Notes under the pieces: generated by a model
What the model saw: the letters and a program-made list of their open reading frames with translations, nothing else
Database searches by the model: none
Told to the model about the DNA's origin: nothing
In this document: one piece after another, positions 55,105 through 62,491 of the stretch
How positions within the stretch are numbered: the stretch's first letter is position 1
Layout of the letters: each line of letters begins with the position of its first letter
DNA from: JBBDMU01 sp040905685
GTDB lineage: Bacteria; Bacteroidota; Rhodothermia; Balneolales; Natronogracilivirgulaceae
Reading direction: 5' to 3'
Assembly: GCA_040905685.1 (NCBI GenBank)
Contig: JBBDRB010000040.1
Span: 1-64,000 of the forward strand
DNA: 64,000 nt
Position numbers and translations under genes: made by a program

Positions 55105-55692
55105 TTATTGCTTTTTTGACACACCGTCATACCCGCGCTTGACAGCGTATTCAATAAGCTGCATCCTCAGTAAATTTCGTCCGCGGTGCAGTCTGGAGCG
55201 AATCGTGCCTATGGGGACATCTACCATATTGGCAATCTCCTCATACGTAAAGCCTTCTATATCGCATAGCAGTACAACCGTCCGGAACTCATCGGGCAAC
55301 ATCGATAGCGCATGGGTAACATCATCGTCGAGTAATTCCCGGTAGAGAATATTTTCCAGATCGGTGGTATCGGTTTGCTCACTTCGTATCGATTCGTAAT
55401 ATGCGGCTATATCATTGTAATCAACCTGATGGGGTTGTTTGGATTGTTTTCTGTAATTATTTATATAAGAATTTTTAAGGATCCGGAACAGCCAGGCTTT
55501 GGCATTGGTACCTTTTTCATAACTGCTGAAAAACCGAAAAGCCTTGACGATTGTATCCTGAACGAGATCTTCAGCGTCATTTGGATCCAGCGTCAGCCTT
55601 AATGCAAAATTATAAATTGCATCCAAATGCGGAATAATCTCTTCCTTGAAATCATCCTGCTTCTGAACTTCATCCCTTTTTAGTTCAGCCAT
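55105..55692 (-). CDS. ECF-type RNA polymerase sigma factor
   Basis: A 195-residue sigma-70 family factor, started at ATG 55692 (MAELKRDEVQKQ), 8 codons into the longest frame. Region 2 shows DAEDLVQDTIVKAFRFFSSY. Region 4 shows LPDEFRTVVLLCDIEGFTYE and VPIGTIRSRLHRGRNLLR for the -35 contact. It resembles the SigH/SigR-like group that often pairs with a zinc anti-sigma factor, yet no anti-sigma gene adjoins. Its stop lies about 2 bp from the 3' end of the convergent rnpB. Confidence 0.92.
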   Translation of the reverse strand: MAELKRDEVQKQDDFKEEIIPHLDAIYNFALRLTLDPNDAEDLVQDTIVKAFRFFSSYEKGTNAKAWLFRILKNSYINNYRKQSKQPHQVDYNDIAAYYESIRSEQTDTTDLENILYRELLDDDVTHALSMLPDEFRTVVLLCDIEGFTYEEIANMVDVPIGTIRSRLHRGRNLLRMQLIEYAVKRGYDGVSKKQ

Positions 55693-55910
55693 CCTGATAC
55701 CCATATGGAATAGCATTTAGTGATTCAGTAGGATACTGCAGTTGACGTCAGCAGTAACACTCAGTTAATAAAGGCGCCTCTCCAAGGCTTACACTTAAAG
55801 ATAGGTATATCTGATAGAAGTGCTAATTAATATCATCATATAAACACAAAAACCTGTAAACTCATTCACTTTCTGTAATCTATTTTCCCGATTCTTCCAA
55901 ATAATTCCAT

Positions 55911-56609
55911 TCAGCTCTGGACCCATAGCATAAGGTTATATAGCGAATGAGTCCAGGCGGCAATGCCAAAGCCACGGTAGATGAAAATCAGATTAAGAGC
56001 CACTCCGAATAAAAAACGAAATATAAAGGAGCCGATGGTAAAAACATCCCCCATGGTTCCCACATAATGGGCTGCGCTGAACACCACGGCTCCAATGATC
56101 ACAGCACTGCCGTGTTTTACCCACCACTTGATCCTCAGCCGGGTGAACAGCCAAAGCAAGCTCCCGACCAGGATGACCCGGAAGACCAGTTCCTCGTACA
56201 GGCCCGATCCCAGCGAGAGGGTGAATTGCTGCAAGCGGGTGGCCGCAAAACCGGGTTCCTGTACATAGGCAAAAAGCCACATAACAAAGCCGGATATAAG
56301 CATGGCCAGGAACACGGCATAGATCAGGGCTTCAAGGATCATGGCCAGGAAATGCCTGGGTTTAAGAGCCAAAGACCGGTGCCGCTCCCGGTAAAAAACA
56401 ACCAATCCTAAAACCAGGGCAACCAGCAGGGTTATCACAATGGTATTCTGTCCGCTTACTGCAAAAATGGATTTAATCCAGATATCCGTACTTAACCGCA
56501 CGGCCGTGGCGGGATGGGAGATCAGGATAAGGACTTCATAAACCAGAAGCAGGGGCATGCTGATCAGGTAGCTGTAGGTTAAGCTCCTGCTTTTATCAAA
56601 ATAAGGCAT
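55911..56609 (-). CDS. CPBP-family intramembrane glutamic endopeptidase
   Basis: A polytopic membrane protease-like protein of 232 residues. The CAAX/CPBP motifs are GLYEELVFRVILVGSL (EExxxR) and VFSAAHYVGTMGD, with a later conserved His/Asn in the last helices. Family members include prenyl-protein proteases and bacteriocin-immunity proteins, so the substrate is unknown. It is the last gene of a tight minus-strand set, 5 bp after the LysM protein. Confidence 0.9.
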   Translation of the reverse strand: MPYFDKSRSLTYSYLISMPLLLVYEVLILISHPATAVRLSTDIWIKSIFAVSGQNTIVITLLVALVLGLVVFYRERHRSLALKPRHFLAMILEALIYAVFLAMLISGFVMWLFAYVQEPGFAATRLQQFTLSLGSGLYEELVFRVILVGSLLWLFTRLRIKWWVKHGSAVIIGAVVFSAAHYVGTMGDVFTIGSFIFRFLFGVALNLIFIYRGFGIAAWTHSLYNLMLWVQS

Positions 56610-56614
56610 TACGA

Positions 56615-57790
56615 CTATTCAGGGAGTTCCTCATAAATCCTGGCAGCCAGCGGTTCGTTTCCTTCATAACCCAGGGCCGTGAAGGCCGAAGAGGAGAGCT
56701 TAAGGAAGTTGCCCGTCACCCGGTCGTTTATCTGCACGAAGATACCTTTTCCATTGGCAGGATTTTCGATATAGATTACCTTGCCAAGGCGTAAGGATGA
56801 ATGGGCCGCCGTCAGATTTCCAGGGTTATACAGATCCCCGCTGGTGGTGGAGTTCCCCTGATGCTGGGGATCGTAAACGGTAACGGAAATATCACCGGCC
56901 GTCTCCAGATTTGATTTTACCCGGTAGGGATTCTTTTTATCTGAGGCGGCCGGCTTTAACACATAGACCTCATCCCCGGCTTTTATATCATTAATATCTG
57001 TTTGCGGGTTCAGGCGGATAAATTCTTCTTCATCCATCCGGTGGCTGTTCAGCAGCCCTTCCACCGTTTCATGGTCTCCGAGGGCATGGACTGCAAACGT
57101 GCCCATAGGGGCAGAAGCGTCCACATGAACAGGTTGAGGCGGTGTATCGGCCCTGCCGGCCGATACATCCGGCCTGCTGGCATTAACAATAAGCCTTTGT
57201 CCTATATCAAGCTGGGTATTGCGCAAATTATTCAGGCTTTGCAGTTCAGCCACACTCATTTCATACTGCCGTGAAATTCTGTACAACGTTTCCCCCGGGG
57301 CCACCTCATGGTAATCCTGTGAGGGCCGGGTGGGGGGGGTGGCCCCGTTGCCTGATTCGGGCGCGGATTCCGGAGAACGGCCGCCGGAAGCCGTATCCCC
57401 GCTGACAATCAGGGTCTGGCCTACCGCCAGATTGTCACCGCTCAGGTTATTCAGCTGCCTTAAGGCATTAACGTCAATTTCGAATTTCCTGGAAATGCTA
57501 AACAGGGTTTCTCCGGGTTCTACCACATGGTTATCTCCTGTCCGGAAAGAGGAGTCGGGATTTGACACGATCAAAACCTGACCAACGGAGATACCATTGC
57601 CTCTCATGGCATTCCAGTTTTTAATATCGTCAACGTTCACGTTGTATATCCGGGAAATGCCAAAGAGGGTCTCGCCGGAGCTCACCGTATGTTTTTCCTG
57701 GGCATGAACTGTATTCACCGTGGCCAGGGAAAAAGTTAAAAAAAACAGCGATATAAGGATTGTTCTGACAGCCGGGGTAAAATATAACAT
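56615..57790 (-). CDS. LysM-repeat protein with RlpA-like double-psi barrel
   Basis: A secreted wall-binding protein of 391 residues with a signal peptide ending near AQEKHTV. Three clear LysM repeats (about 34-77, 87-131 and 160-204) share SSGETLFGISRIYNVN-type motifs, and a weaker fourth lies at about 228-282. A C-terminal double-psi beta-barrel (about 300-375) like RlpA follows, with ISVTVYDPQHQGNSTTSG and IFVQINDRVTGN. RlpA is a lytic transglycosylase whose essential acidic residue is not obviously conserved here, so binding alone is possible. Confidence 0.88.
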   Translation of the reverse strand: MLYFTPAVRTILISLFFLTFSLATVNTVHAQEKHTVSSGETLFGISRIYNVNVDDIKNWNAMRGNGISVGQVLIVSNPDSSFRTGDNHVVEPGETLFSISRKFEIDVNALRQLNNLSGDNLAVGQTLIVSGDTASGGRSPESAPESGNGATPPTRPSQDYHEVAPGETLYRISRQYEMSVAELQSLNNLRNTQLDIGQRLIVNASRPDVSAGRADTPPQPVHVDASAPMGTFAVHALGDHETVEGLLNSHRMDEEEFIRLNPQTDINDIKAGDEVYVLKPAASDKKNPYRVKSNLETAGDISVTVYDPQHQGNSTTSGDLYNPGNLTAAHSSLRLGKVIYIENPANGKGIFVQINDRVTGNFLKLSSSAFTALGYEGNEPLAARIYEELPE

Positions 57791-57795
57791 GAGTT

Positions 57796-58119
57796 TTAAT
57801 CGTCTGATTCAAGTTCCAGTAGTGCCATCCGCAATTCGGATGCCGCATGATCATCGCCTTCTTTTTCCGCAACTTCGATACCTTTGTTGTAGATAATCAG
57901 GGCGTTACCCCCTTCATCATATTTCTCGTAAAGCTTTCCCAAATGGTAATAAAGTCCGGTATAACCCGGATCGTTCTTCAATAGATCTTCAAACAGGGAT
58001 CTGGCTTTATCAAGCTCTGAAATATTCACAAACTCCAGGGCTAAAGCAAATTTTGAGAAAGAATCATGGGGATCGTCCGCTAAAAATTCCTGTAATTTCC
58101 GGATTCGCTGTTCATGCAT
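57796..58119 (-). CDS. Tetratricopeptide-repeat protein
   Basis: A 107-residue soluble protein starting at ATG 58119; a TTG at 58167 would overlap aroC. Two TPR-like units are visible: SKFALALEFVNISELDKARS and YYHLGKLYEKYDEGGNALII. It is probably a small scaffold, with the partner unknown. It lies 25 bp after aroC and 5 bp before the LysM gene. Confidence 0.8.
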   Translation of the reverse strand: MHEQRIRKLQEFLADDPHDSFSKFALALEFVNISELDKARSLFEDLLKNDPGYTGLYYHLGKLYEKYDEGGNALIIYNKGIEVAEKEGDDHAASELRMALLELESDD

Positions 58120-58144
58120 ATCAGTCAGTATCTTTTTTTCAGGT

Positions 58145-59320
58145 TCAGGCTGTATAGCGTTCTTCAATTTCTTCTATGGAATCTCCGCCGAACTTTTCAA
58201 GAAAAGCATTGGCTATTACGGGTGCCAGAATATTTTCAATCACGACTACGGCCCTGGGCAGGGCACAGACATCGGAACGTTCATAGCGCGTATCCACGGT
58301 TTGTTTCGAATCAATATCTACGGTATCTATGGGGTTTAACATCGTCGGAATAGGCTTCATGGCCCCACGTACAATAATGGGCATTCCGGTACTTATCCCC
58401 CCCTCAATTCCACCGGCCCGGTTTGTACTGCGGCCATAGGATTTGCCGTCCCAGGTTATCTCATCATGAACTTCATGCCCCCGGCTTTTTCCCGCTTCGA
58501 AGCCAAAGCCTATTTCAACGCCCTTCATGGCCTGTGTGCTCATTATGGCCTGGGCTATCTGCCCCTCAAGCTTTCGGTCCCATTGAGAATAACTGCCCAA
58601 ACCCGGGGGTACGCCGGTAATGACGATCTCATAAATGCCGCCCAGGGAGGTTCCTTCCTTCCGCCGTACCTTGATCTCATCGACCATTTGCCGGGAGAGC
58701 CCCTCTTTCAGGCAACGCACTTCAGATTTATCGGCCGCCCTGAACAGATTTTCCGCTCCGCTTCCGGAAAGCGGGTCGGCCAGCTCCCTGACCTCGTCCC
58801 ACTTGCTGTACCCCACATTTCCAATTTGCAGTACGTGCCCGCCAATCTCCATCCCGAAATGCTTCAAAAAGATCCGGGCTGTAGCCGTACAGGCCACCCG
58901 TATGCCGGTCTCCCGGGCGCTTGATCGCTCAATGACGGGCCGGATGTCATTCAGACGGTATTTCTGTGTTCCCACCAGATCGGCATGACCGGGCCGGGGT
59001 ATGGTTATGCGCTCAACATCTTCACCCGTTCCATCGGCGGCCATAACCCTGGGCCAATCCTGTGGATCGTTTTCATAGGCCTTATTATGAAGCTTCAGCG
59101 TTACCGGGCTGCCCATGGTCTTGCCGAAGCGCACACCGGAGAGAATCTCGGCAACATCTTTCTCGAAAGCCATCCTTCCACCCCGGCCGTACCCCTTTTG
59201 ACGCCGTGCAAGATGCAGGGCAATATCTTCCTTTTTGAGGGTGAGTCCGGCAGGCAGACCTTCCACTATGCCTGACAACTCGGGGCCATGAGATTCACCA
59301 GCCGTTAAATAACGTATCAT
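58145..59320 (-). CDS. aroC: Chorismate synthase
   Basis: Converts EPSP to chorismate with reduced FMN, the last shared step of aromatic synthesis, feeding pheA. It has 391 residues. The signatures are GESHGPELSGIVEGLPAG, RPGHADLVGTQKY, RSSARETGIR and RAGGIEGGISTGMPI. It lies in a minus-strand operon otherwise made of envelope-type genes, with a 9-bp gap from the small gene upstream. Confidence 0.96.
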   Translation of the reverse strand: MIRYLTAGESHGPELSGIVEGLPAGLTLKKEDIALHLARRQKGYGRGGRMAFEKDVAEILSGVRFGKTMGSPVTLKLHNKAYENDPQDWPRVMAADGTGEDVERITIPRPGHADLVGTQKYRLNDIRPVIERSSARETGIRVACTATARIFLKHFGMEIGGHVLQIGNVGYSKWDEVRELADPLSGSGAENLFRAADKSEVRCLKEGLSRQMVDEIKVRRKEGTSLGGIYEIVITGVPPGLGSYSQWDRKLEGQIAQAIMSTQAMKGVEIGFGFEAGKSRGHEVHDEITWDGKSYGRSTNRAGGIEGGISTGMPIIVRGAMKPIPTMLNPIDTVDIDSKQTVDTRYERSDVCALPRAVVVIENILAPVIANAFLEKFGGDSIEEIEERYTA

Positions 59321-59329
59321 AATTAATCT

Positions 59330-59626
59330 TTACACTAAGGATTTAAGTTTGGTTAATATCCTGGCGGCCAAAGTGCCGGATTCCCATACCGGCCAGATGG
59401 TTAAAGAAGGAAAGCCTTCATTCAGGTAAGCCGTATTCATCTGTAAATGGGATATATCGGCGTCGGGAAGTGCGACCTTAATACGGCCCGGGGCCGGGGC
59501 AAGCGCGGAACCGGGAATATTTAACAACCGGCAGGCTGAATTTAATGGACTTTGCGTTTCGGTATTTGCAGCGAAAACAAAGGCAAAAGATAACAATGGG
59601 AGTATTTTTGAATACACGTTCAACAA
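59330..59626 (-). CDS. Small secreted protein of unknown function
   Basis: Up to 98 residues with a likely signal peptide (SKILPLLSFAFVFAANTET). No ATG opens the frame: starts at TTG 59626 or GTG 59617 are possible. I do not recognise the rest. It sits 9 bp upstream of aroC in the same direction. A coding gene is likely but not certain. Confidence 0.45.
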   Translation of the reverse strand: MLNVYSKILPLLSFAFVFAANTETQSPLNSACRLLNIPGSALAPAPGRIKVALPDADISHLQMNTAYLNEGFPSLTIWPVWESGTLAARILTKLKSLV

Positions 59627-59891
59627 AAATAAGGATAAACTCTAAATGGATCACTAAAATATGAAATTCTGACGTTAATAATCGGAGTGTGATTGCGGGA
59701 AATGGGGGCTCCGGTTAAATCCATGGCTGGGCCATAGCTGTTTGCTTTAGTCCGTTTAGCTGAAAGATCATAATTAAATGTTTAATGATTGTTTGCGAGT
59801 TATGTGTATATTTGGAAAACTTTTACCCCGGTCTGAGTAATCTGAAACTTGAATTGCGTTTTGGTCGGATCTGGAAAAAAATATTTCGTTA
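59627..59891. other. Divergent intergenic region aroC operon/mla operon
   Basis: A 265-bp gap holding the promoters of both operons. I note a -7-like motif for the mla side (listed separately) and see no RNA gene. Confidence 0.4.
59807..59814 (+). promoter_or_regulatory. Bacteroidota-type -7 promoter element for mla operon
   Basis: TATATTTG matches TAnnTTTG exactly. TTTA, one base from the TTTG -33 element, lies 22 bp upstream. The predicted transcript would start near 59820, about 70 nt before the MlaE start. Confidence 0.5.
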
Positions 59892-60629
59892 ATGCAATTA
59901 TTTACAGACCTGGGGCGCTATTGCAGGCTGTTGTTTGAAGCCTTGAGATCATCGTCGGAGTTTGGCTCATACCGGAGAAATCTGATTTCGGAGATGATTA
60001 AAACAGGGTATGATTCCCTGCCGATCATTTTACTGGCCGGTTTCTTTACGGGAGCTGTTATGACCGTTCAGACGGCCTATCAGCTTTTGGCCGGCTTTAT
60101 TCCCCGCTCCACTATTGGCTCTATTGTATCCCAGTCGCTTCTCATAGAACTGGCTGCCGTCATCAGTGCCCTGGTGCTTGCCGGCCGTGTGGGGGCACGC
60201 ATTGCTACCGAACTGGGGACCATGGCCGTTAGCGAGCAAATAGACGCCCTGGAGTCAATGGGATTTAATTCCGTTACGTTTCTGGTTATACCAAGGATAT
60301 TCGCCGGATTAATCATGTTTCCCGTTATCTACGTGGCCGCGGCCTCTGCGGGTATAGGAGGCGGGATCCTGGCTGGTTTGGTAACGGGAGCCTTGCCGCC
60401 GGCGGATTTTCTGATCGGGGCCCGGCAGGTTTTTTTCCCGTGGGATGTAACTTTTGGTCTGATAAAGGCGTTTGTATTTGGTTATGTGATCACTTCCATT
60501 TCATGCTTCAAGGGATACTATGCGACCGGAGGAGCAGAAGGAGTGGGAAAAGCTACTACCCAGGCCACCGTTTTAAGCTGCATCTATGTGCTTCTGGCCG
60601 ATCTTGTACTGGCCATAATTTTGCTTTAA
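59892..60629 (+). CDS. mlaE: MlaE-family ABC transporter permease
   Basis: A 245-residue inner-membrane permease moving phospholipids between membranes in the Mla system. MlaE blocks are YDSLPIILLAGFFTGAVMTV, RVGARIATELGTMAVSEQID and ALESMGFNSVTFLVIPRI, with a C-terminal GKATTQATVLSCIYVLLADL. It starts an operon with the ATPase (10-bp gap) and MlaD-like genes. Confidence 0.94.
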   Translation: MQLFTDLGRYCRLLFEALRSSSEFGSYRRNLISEMIKTGYDSLPIILLAGFFTGAVMTVQTAYQLLAGFIPRSTIGSIVSQSLLIELAAVISALVLAGRVGARIATELGTMAVSEQIDALESMGFNSVTFLVIPRIFAGLIMFPVIYVAAASAGIGGGILAGLVTGALPPADFLIGARQVFFPWDVTFGLIKAFVFGYVITSISCFKGYYATGGAEGVGKATTQATVLSCIYVLLADLVLAIILL

Positions 60630-60639
60630 CAGCCCGAAT

Positions 60640-61386
60640 ATGATAGAAATTAAACAGTTAACAAAAAGCTTTGACGATAACCTCATCTGGGAAAACATCA
60701 ATTTAGTTATTGAGGACGGGGAAACGCTGGCAATTATCGGAAAATCAGGTTCGGGTAAATCCGTCTTAATGAAGCATATCAACGCCCTGATGCAACCCGA
60801 TGCCGGTGAAGTGCTCATAGACGGCCAGAATATTTTTGACATGTCTTATGCGGAACTCAGGAATGTACGGCAGCGGTTTGGCGTGTTGTTTCAGGGTGCC
60901 GCACTATTCGATTCCATAACCGCCTTTGAGAATGTGGCTTTTCCTTTGCGCTACTTTACTGATTATGCAGAGTCTAAGATAAGGAAGCGTGTTATGGAGA
61001 GCCTGGAACAGGTAAACCTTGCCGATATAGGCGATAAAACCACGGCCGCCTTGTCGGGAGGTATGCGAAAAAGGGTCGGATTGGCCAGGGCCATAGTCTT
61101 GCGTCCCGATTATATGCTATATGACGAACCCACTTCCGGACTGGACCCGGAAACTTCTGATGAGATTAATGATTTAATTATTTTAATGGCAGAAGAACTG
61201 GATGTATTGTCTGTGGTGGTTACTCACGATATGCATAGTGTGTTGCGGGTTGCAGATAAAGCAGCCTTTCTGGACGAGCAGAAATTAAGTTGGTACGGTA
61301 CTATCGAAGAAATGGAAATAGACACTCATAAACGATTGAATAATTTTATCACTGCCAGTGAATATCAAATTAGCAAAGCGAGGTAA
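60640..61386 (+). CDS. mlaF: MlaF-like ABC transporter ATP-binding protein
   Basis: A 248-residue ATPase. The Walker A GKSGSGKS is at 34-41, the signature is LSGGMRKRVGLARA, and the Walker B is YMLYDEPTSGLDPE, followed by the H-loop TVVVTHDMHS-type motif near residue 190. It energises the MlaE permease encoded 10 bp upstream. The MlaD-like gene starts 3 bp after its stop. Confidence 0.94.
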   Translation: MIEIKQLTKSFDDNLIWENINLVIEDGETLAIIGKSGSGKSVLMKHINALMQPDAGEVLIDGQNIFDMSYAELRNVRQRFGVLFQGAALFDSITAFENVAFPLRYFTDYAESKIRKRVMESLEQVNLADIGDKTTAALSGGMRKRVGLARAIVLRPDYMLYDEPTSGLDPETSDEINDLIILMAEELDVLSVVVTHDMHSVLRVADKAAFLDEQKLSWYGTIEEMEIDTHKRLNNFITASEYQISKAR

Positions 61387-61389
61387 GGT

Positions 61390-62322
61390 TTGAAGAAATT
61401 AAGTAACGAAGTTAAGATTGGCCTGACCATAGGGTGCGCCCTTCTTATCGCCATCGTCGGTTTCCGGTTTATGCTGGATTTGCCGGTATTCCGGCAGACC
61501 GATATTTTGCATACGAGGTATGACCGTGTGGATGGCATCAATGTGGGAACCACCATTTTGATGTCCGGCGTCAAGGTGGGTACCGTGCGTGAGGTCAATC
61601 TGACGGACTCCGATAGTGTGCATGTGGTCCTGAACCTGAGCTATGATAACGGCATACCCGTCGGTTCGGTGGCGTTGATACAGTCTGTGGATATTATTGG
61701 CAACAAGGCCGTTATTATACAAAGGTCCGGCCGGATGGAAAACATAGAAGACGGCGGATATATAGAGGGCCGGTTTGATGAAGGCTTTATGGGCGAGGTC
61801 CGCACCTATGGAGAACGGCTGGGTCCGCAGGTTGTTGAATCCACCGAAAACCTGTCGTCGATTATCCAGGAGCTGGACCGGGTAATGCGCGGTGGCGGCA
61901 GTCAGGATGTGGAGCTGTTTCTGCACCACCTCAGCCAGACAACCCAAAATGCCGACCGCATAGTCCGTGAAAAAGAGCAGGAGCTTACAACGGCTATACG
62001 GTCCCTGCAAAACATACTGGCCAATGTAGATACACTCAGTTCGGGTCGTCAGGAACAGGTAGACAGCCTGCTCACTAATCTGGAAATAACCGGAAGGGAC
62101 CTTAACAGGATCACTGACGAGCTTGGCGATGTGAGTTCTGAATTAACCATTGCCATGAAAAAGATCAATAACGGCGAAGGCAGCCTTGGCCTTATCATCA
62201 ACGACCCCTCTCTCTATCATAATCTGGACTCCCTGTCGTATAATATGAATAAGCTGATAAAGGAAATAAATGAGAACCCTAATCACTTTTTGAAACATAT
62301 GCGTCTGATCGACCTATTTTAA
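61390..62322 (+). CDS. mlaD: MlaD-family (MCE domain) lipid-transfer protein
   Basis: A 310-residue periplasmic protein anchored by one N-terminal helix (IGLTIGCALLIAIVGFRF). The MCE domain (about 40-120) has YDRVDGINVGTTILMSGVKV. A long helical C-terminus follows, which could form the tube of MCE rings. The start is TTG with a GAGG upstream and no ATG nearby. It completes the mlaEFD set, while mlaA, mlaB and mlaC are not seen. Confidence 0.92.
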   Translation: MKKLSNEVKIGLTIGCALLIAIVGFRFMLDLPVFRQTDILHTRYDRVDGINVGTTILMSGVKVGTVREVNLTDSDSVHVVLNLSYDNGIPVGSVALIQSVDIIGNKAVIIQRSGRMENIEDGGYIEGRFDEGFMGEVRTYGERLGPQVVESTENLSSIIQELDRVMRGGGSQDVELFLHHLSQTTQNADRIVREKEQELTTAIRSLQNILANVDTLSSGRQEQVDSLLTNLEITGRDLNRITDELGDVSSELTIAMKKINNGEGSLGLIINDPSLYHNLDSLSYNMNKLIKEINENPNHFLKHMRLIDLF

Positions 62323-62491
62323 CGCCCGGTTTCCGGACAGGAAGTTTCACCTGTCTTACACTCAAAAGATATCAGGCTTTGTTGCGTTACCTGACATTTA
62401 GAACGTCGGTTATTTTGCTCTTCGCAGGGAATCGCAGTATCTTCACCAGTTACTTTTTTTTGATTTTATACTACAAGAATAGGATATTTTT
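62323..62491. other. Intergenic region between mlaD and ppiD-like gene
   Basis: A hairpin GACAGG/CCTGTC (62336-62341 and 62350-62355, 8-nt loop) begins 14 bp after the mlaD stop but lacks a T run. It may be an inefficient terminator or attenuator. Confidence 0.35.
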
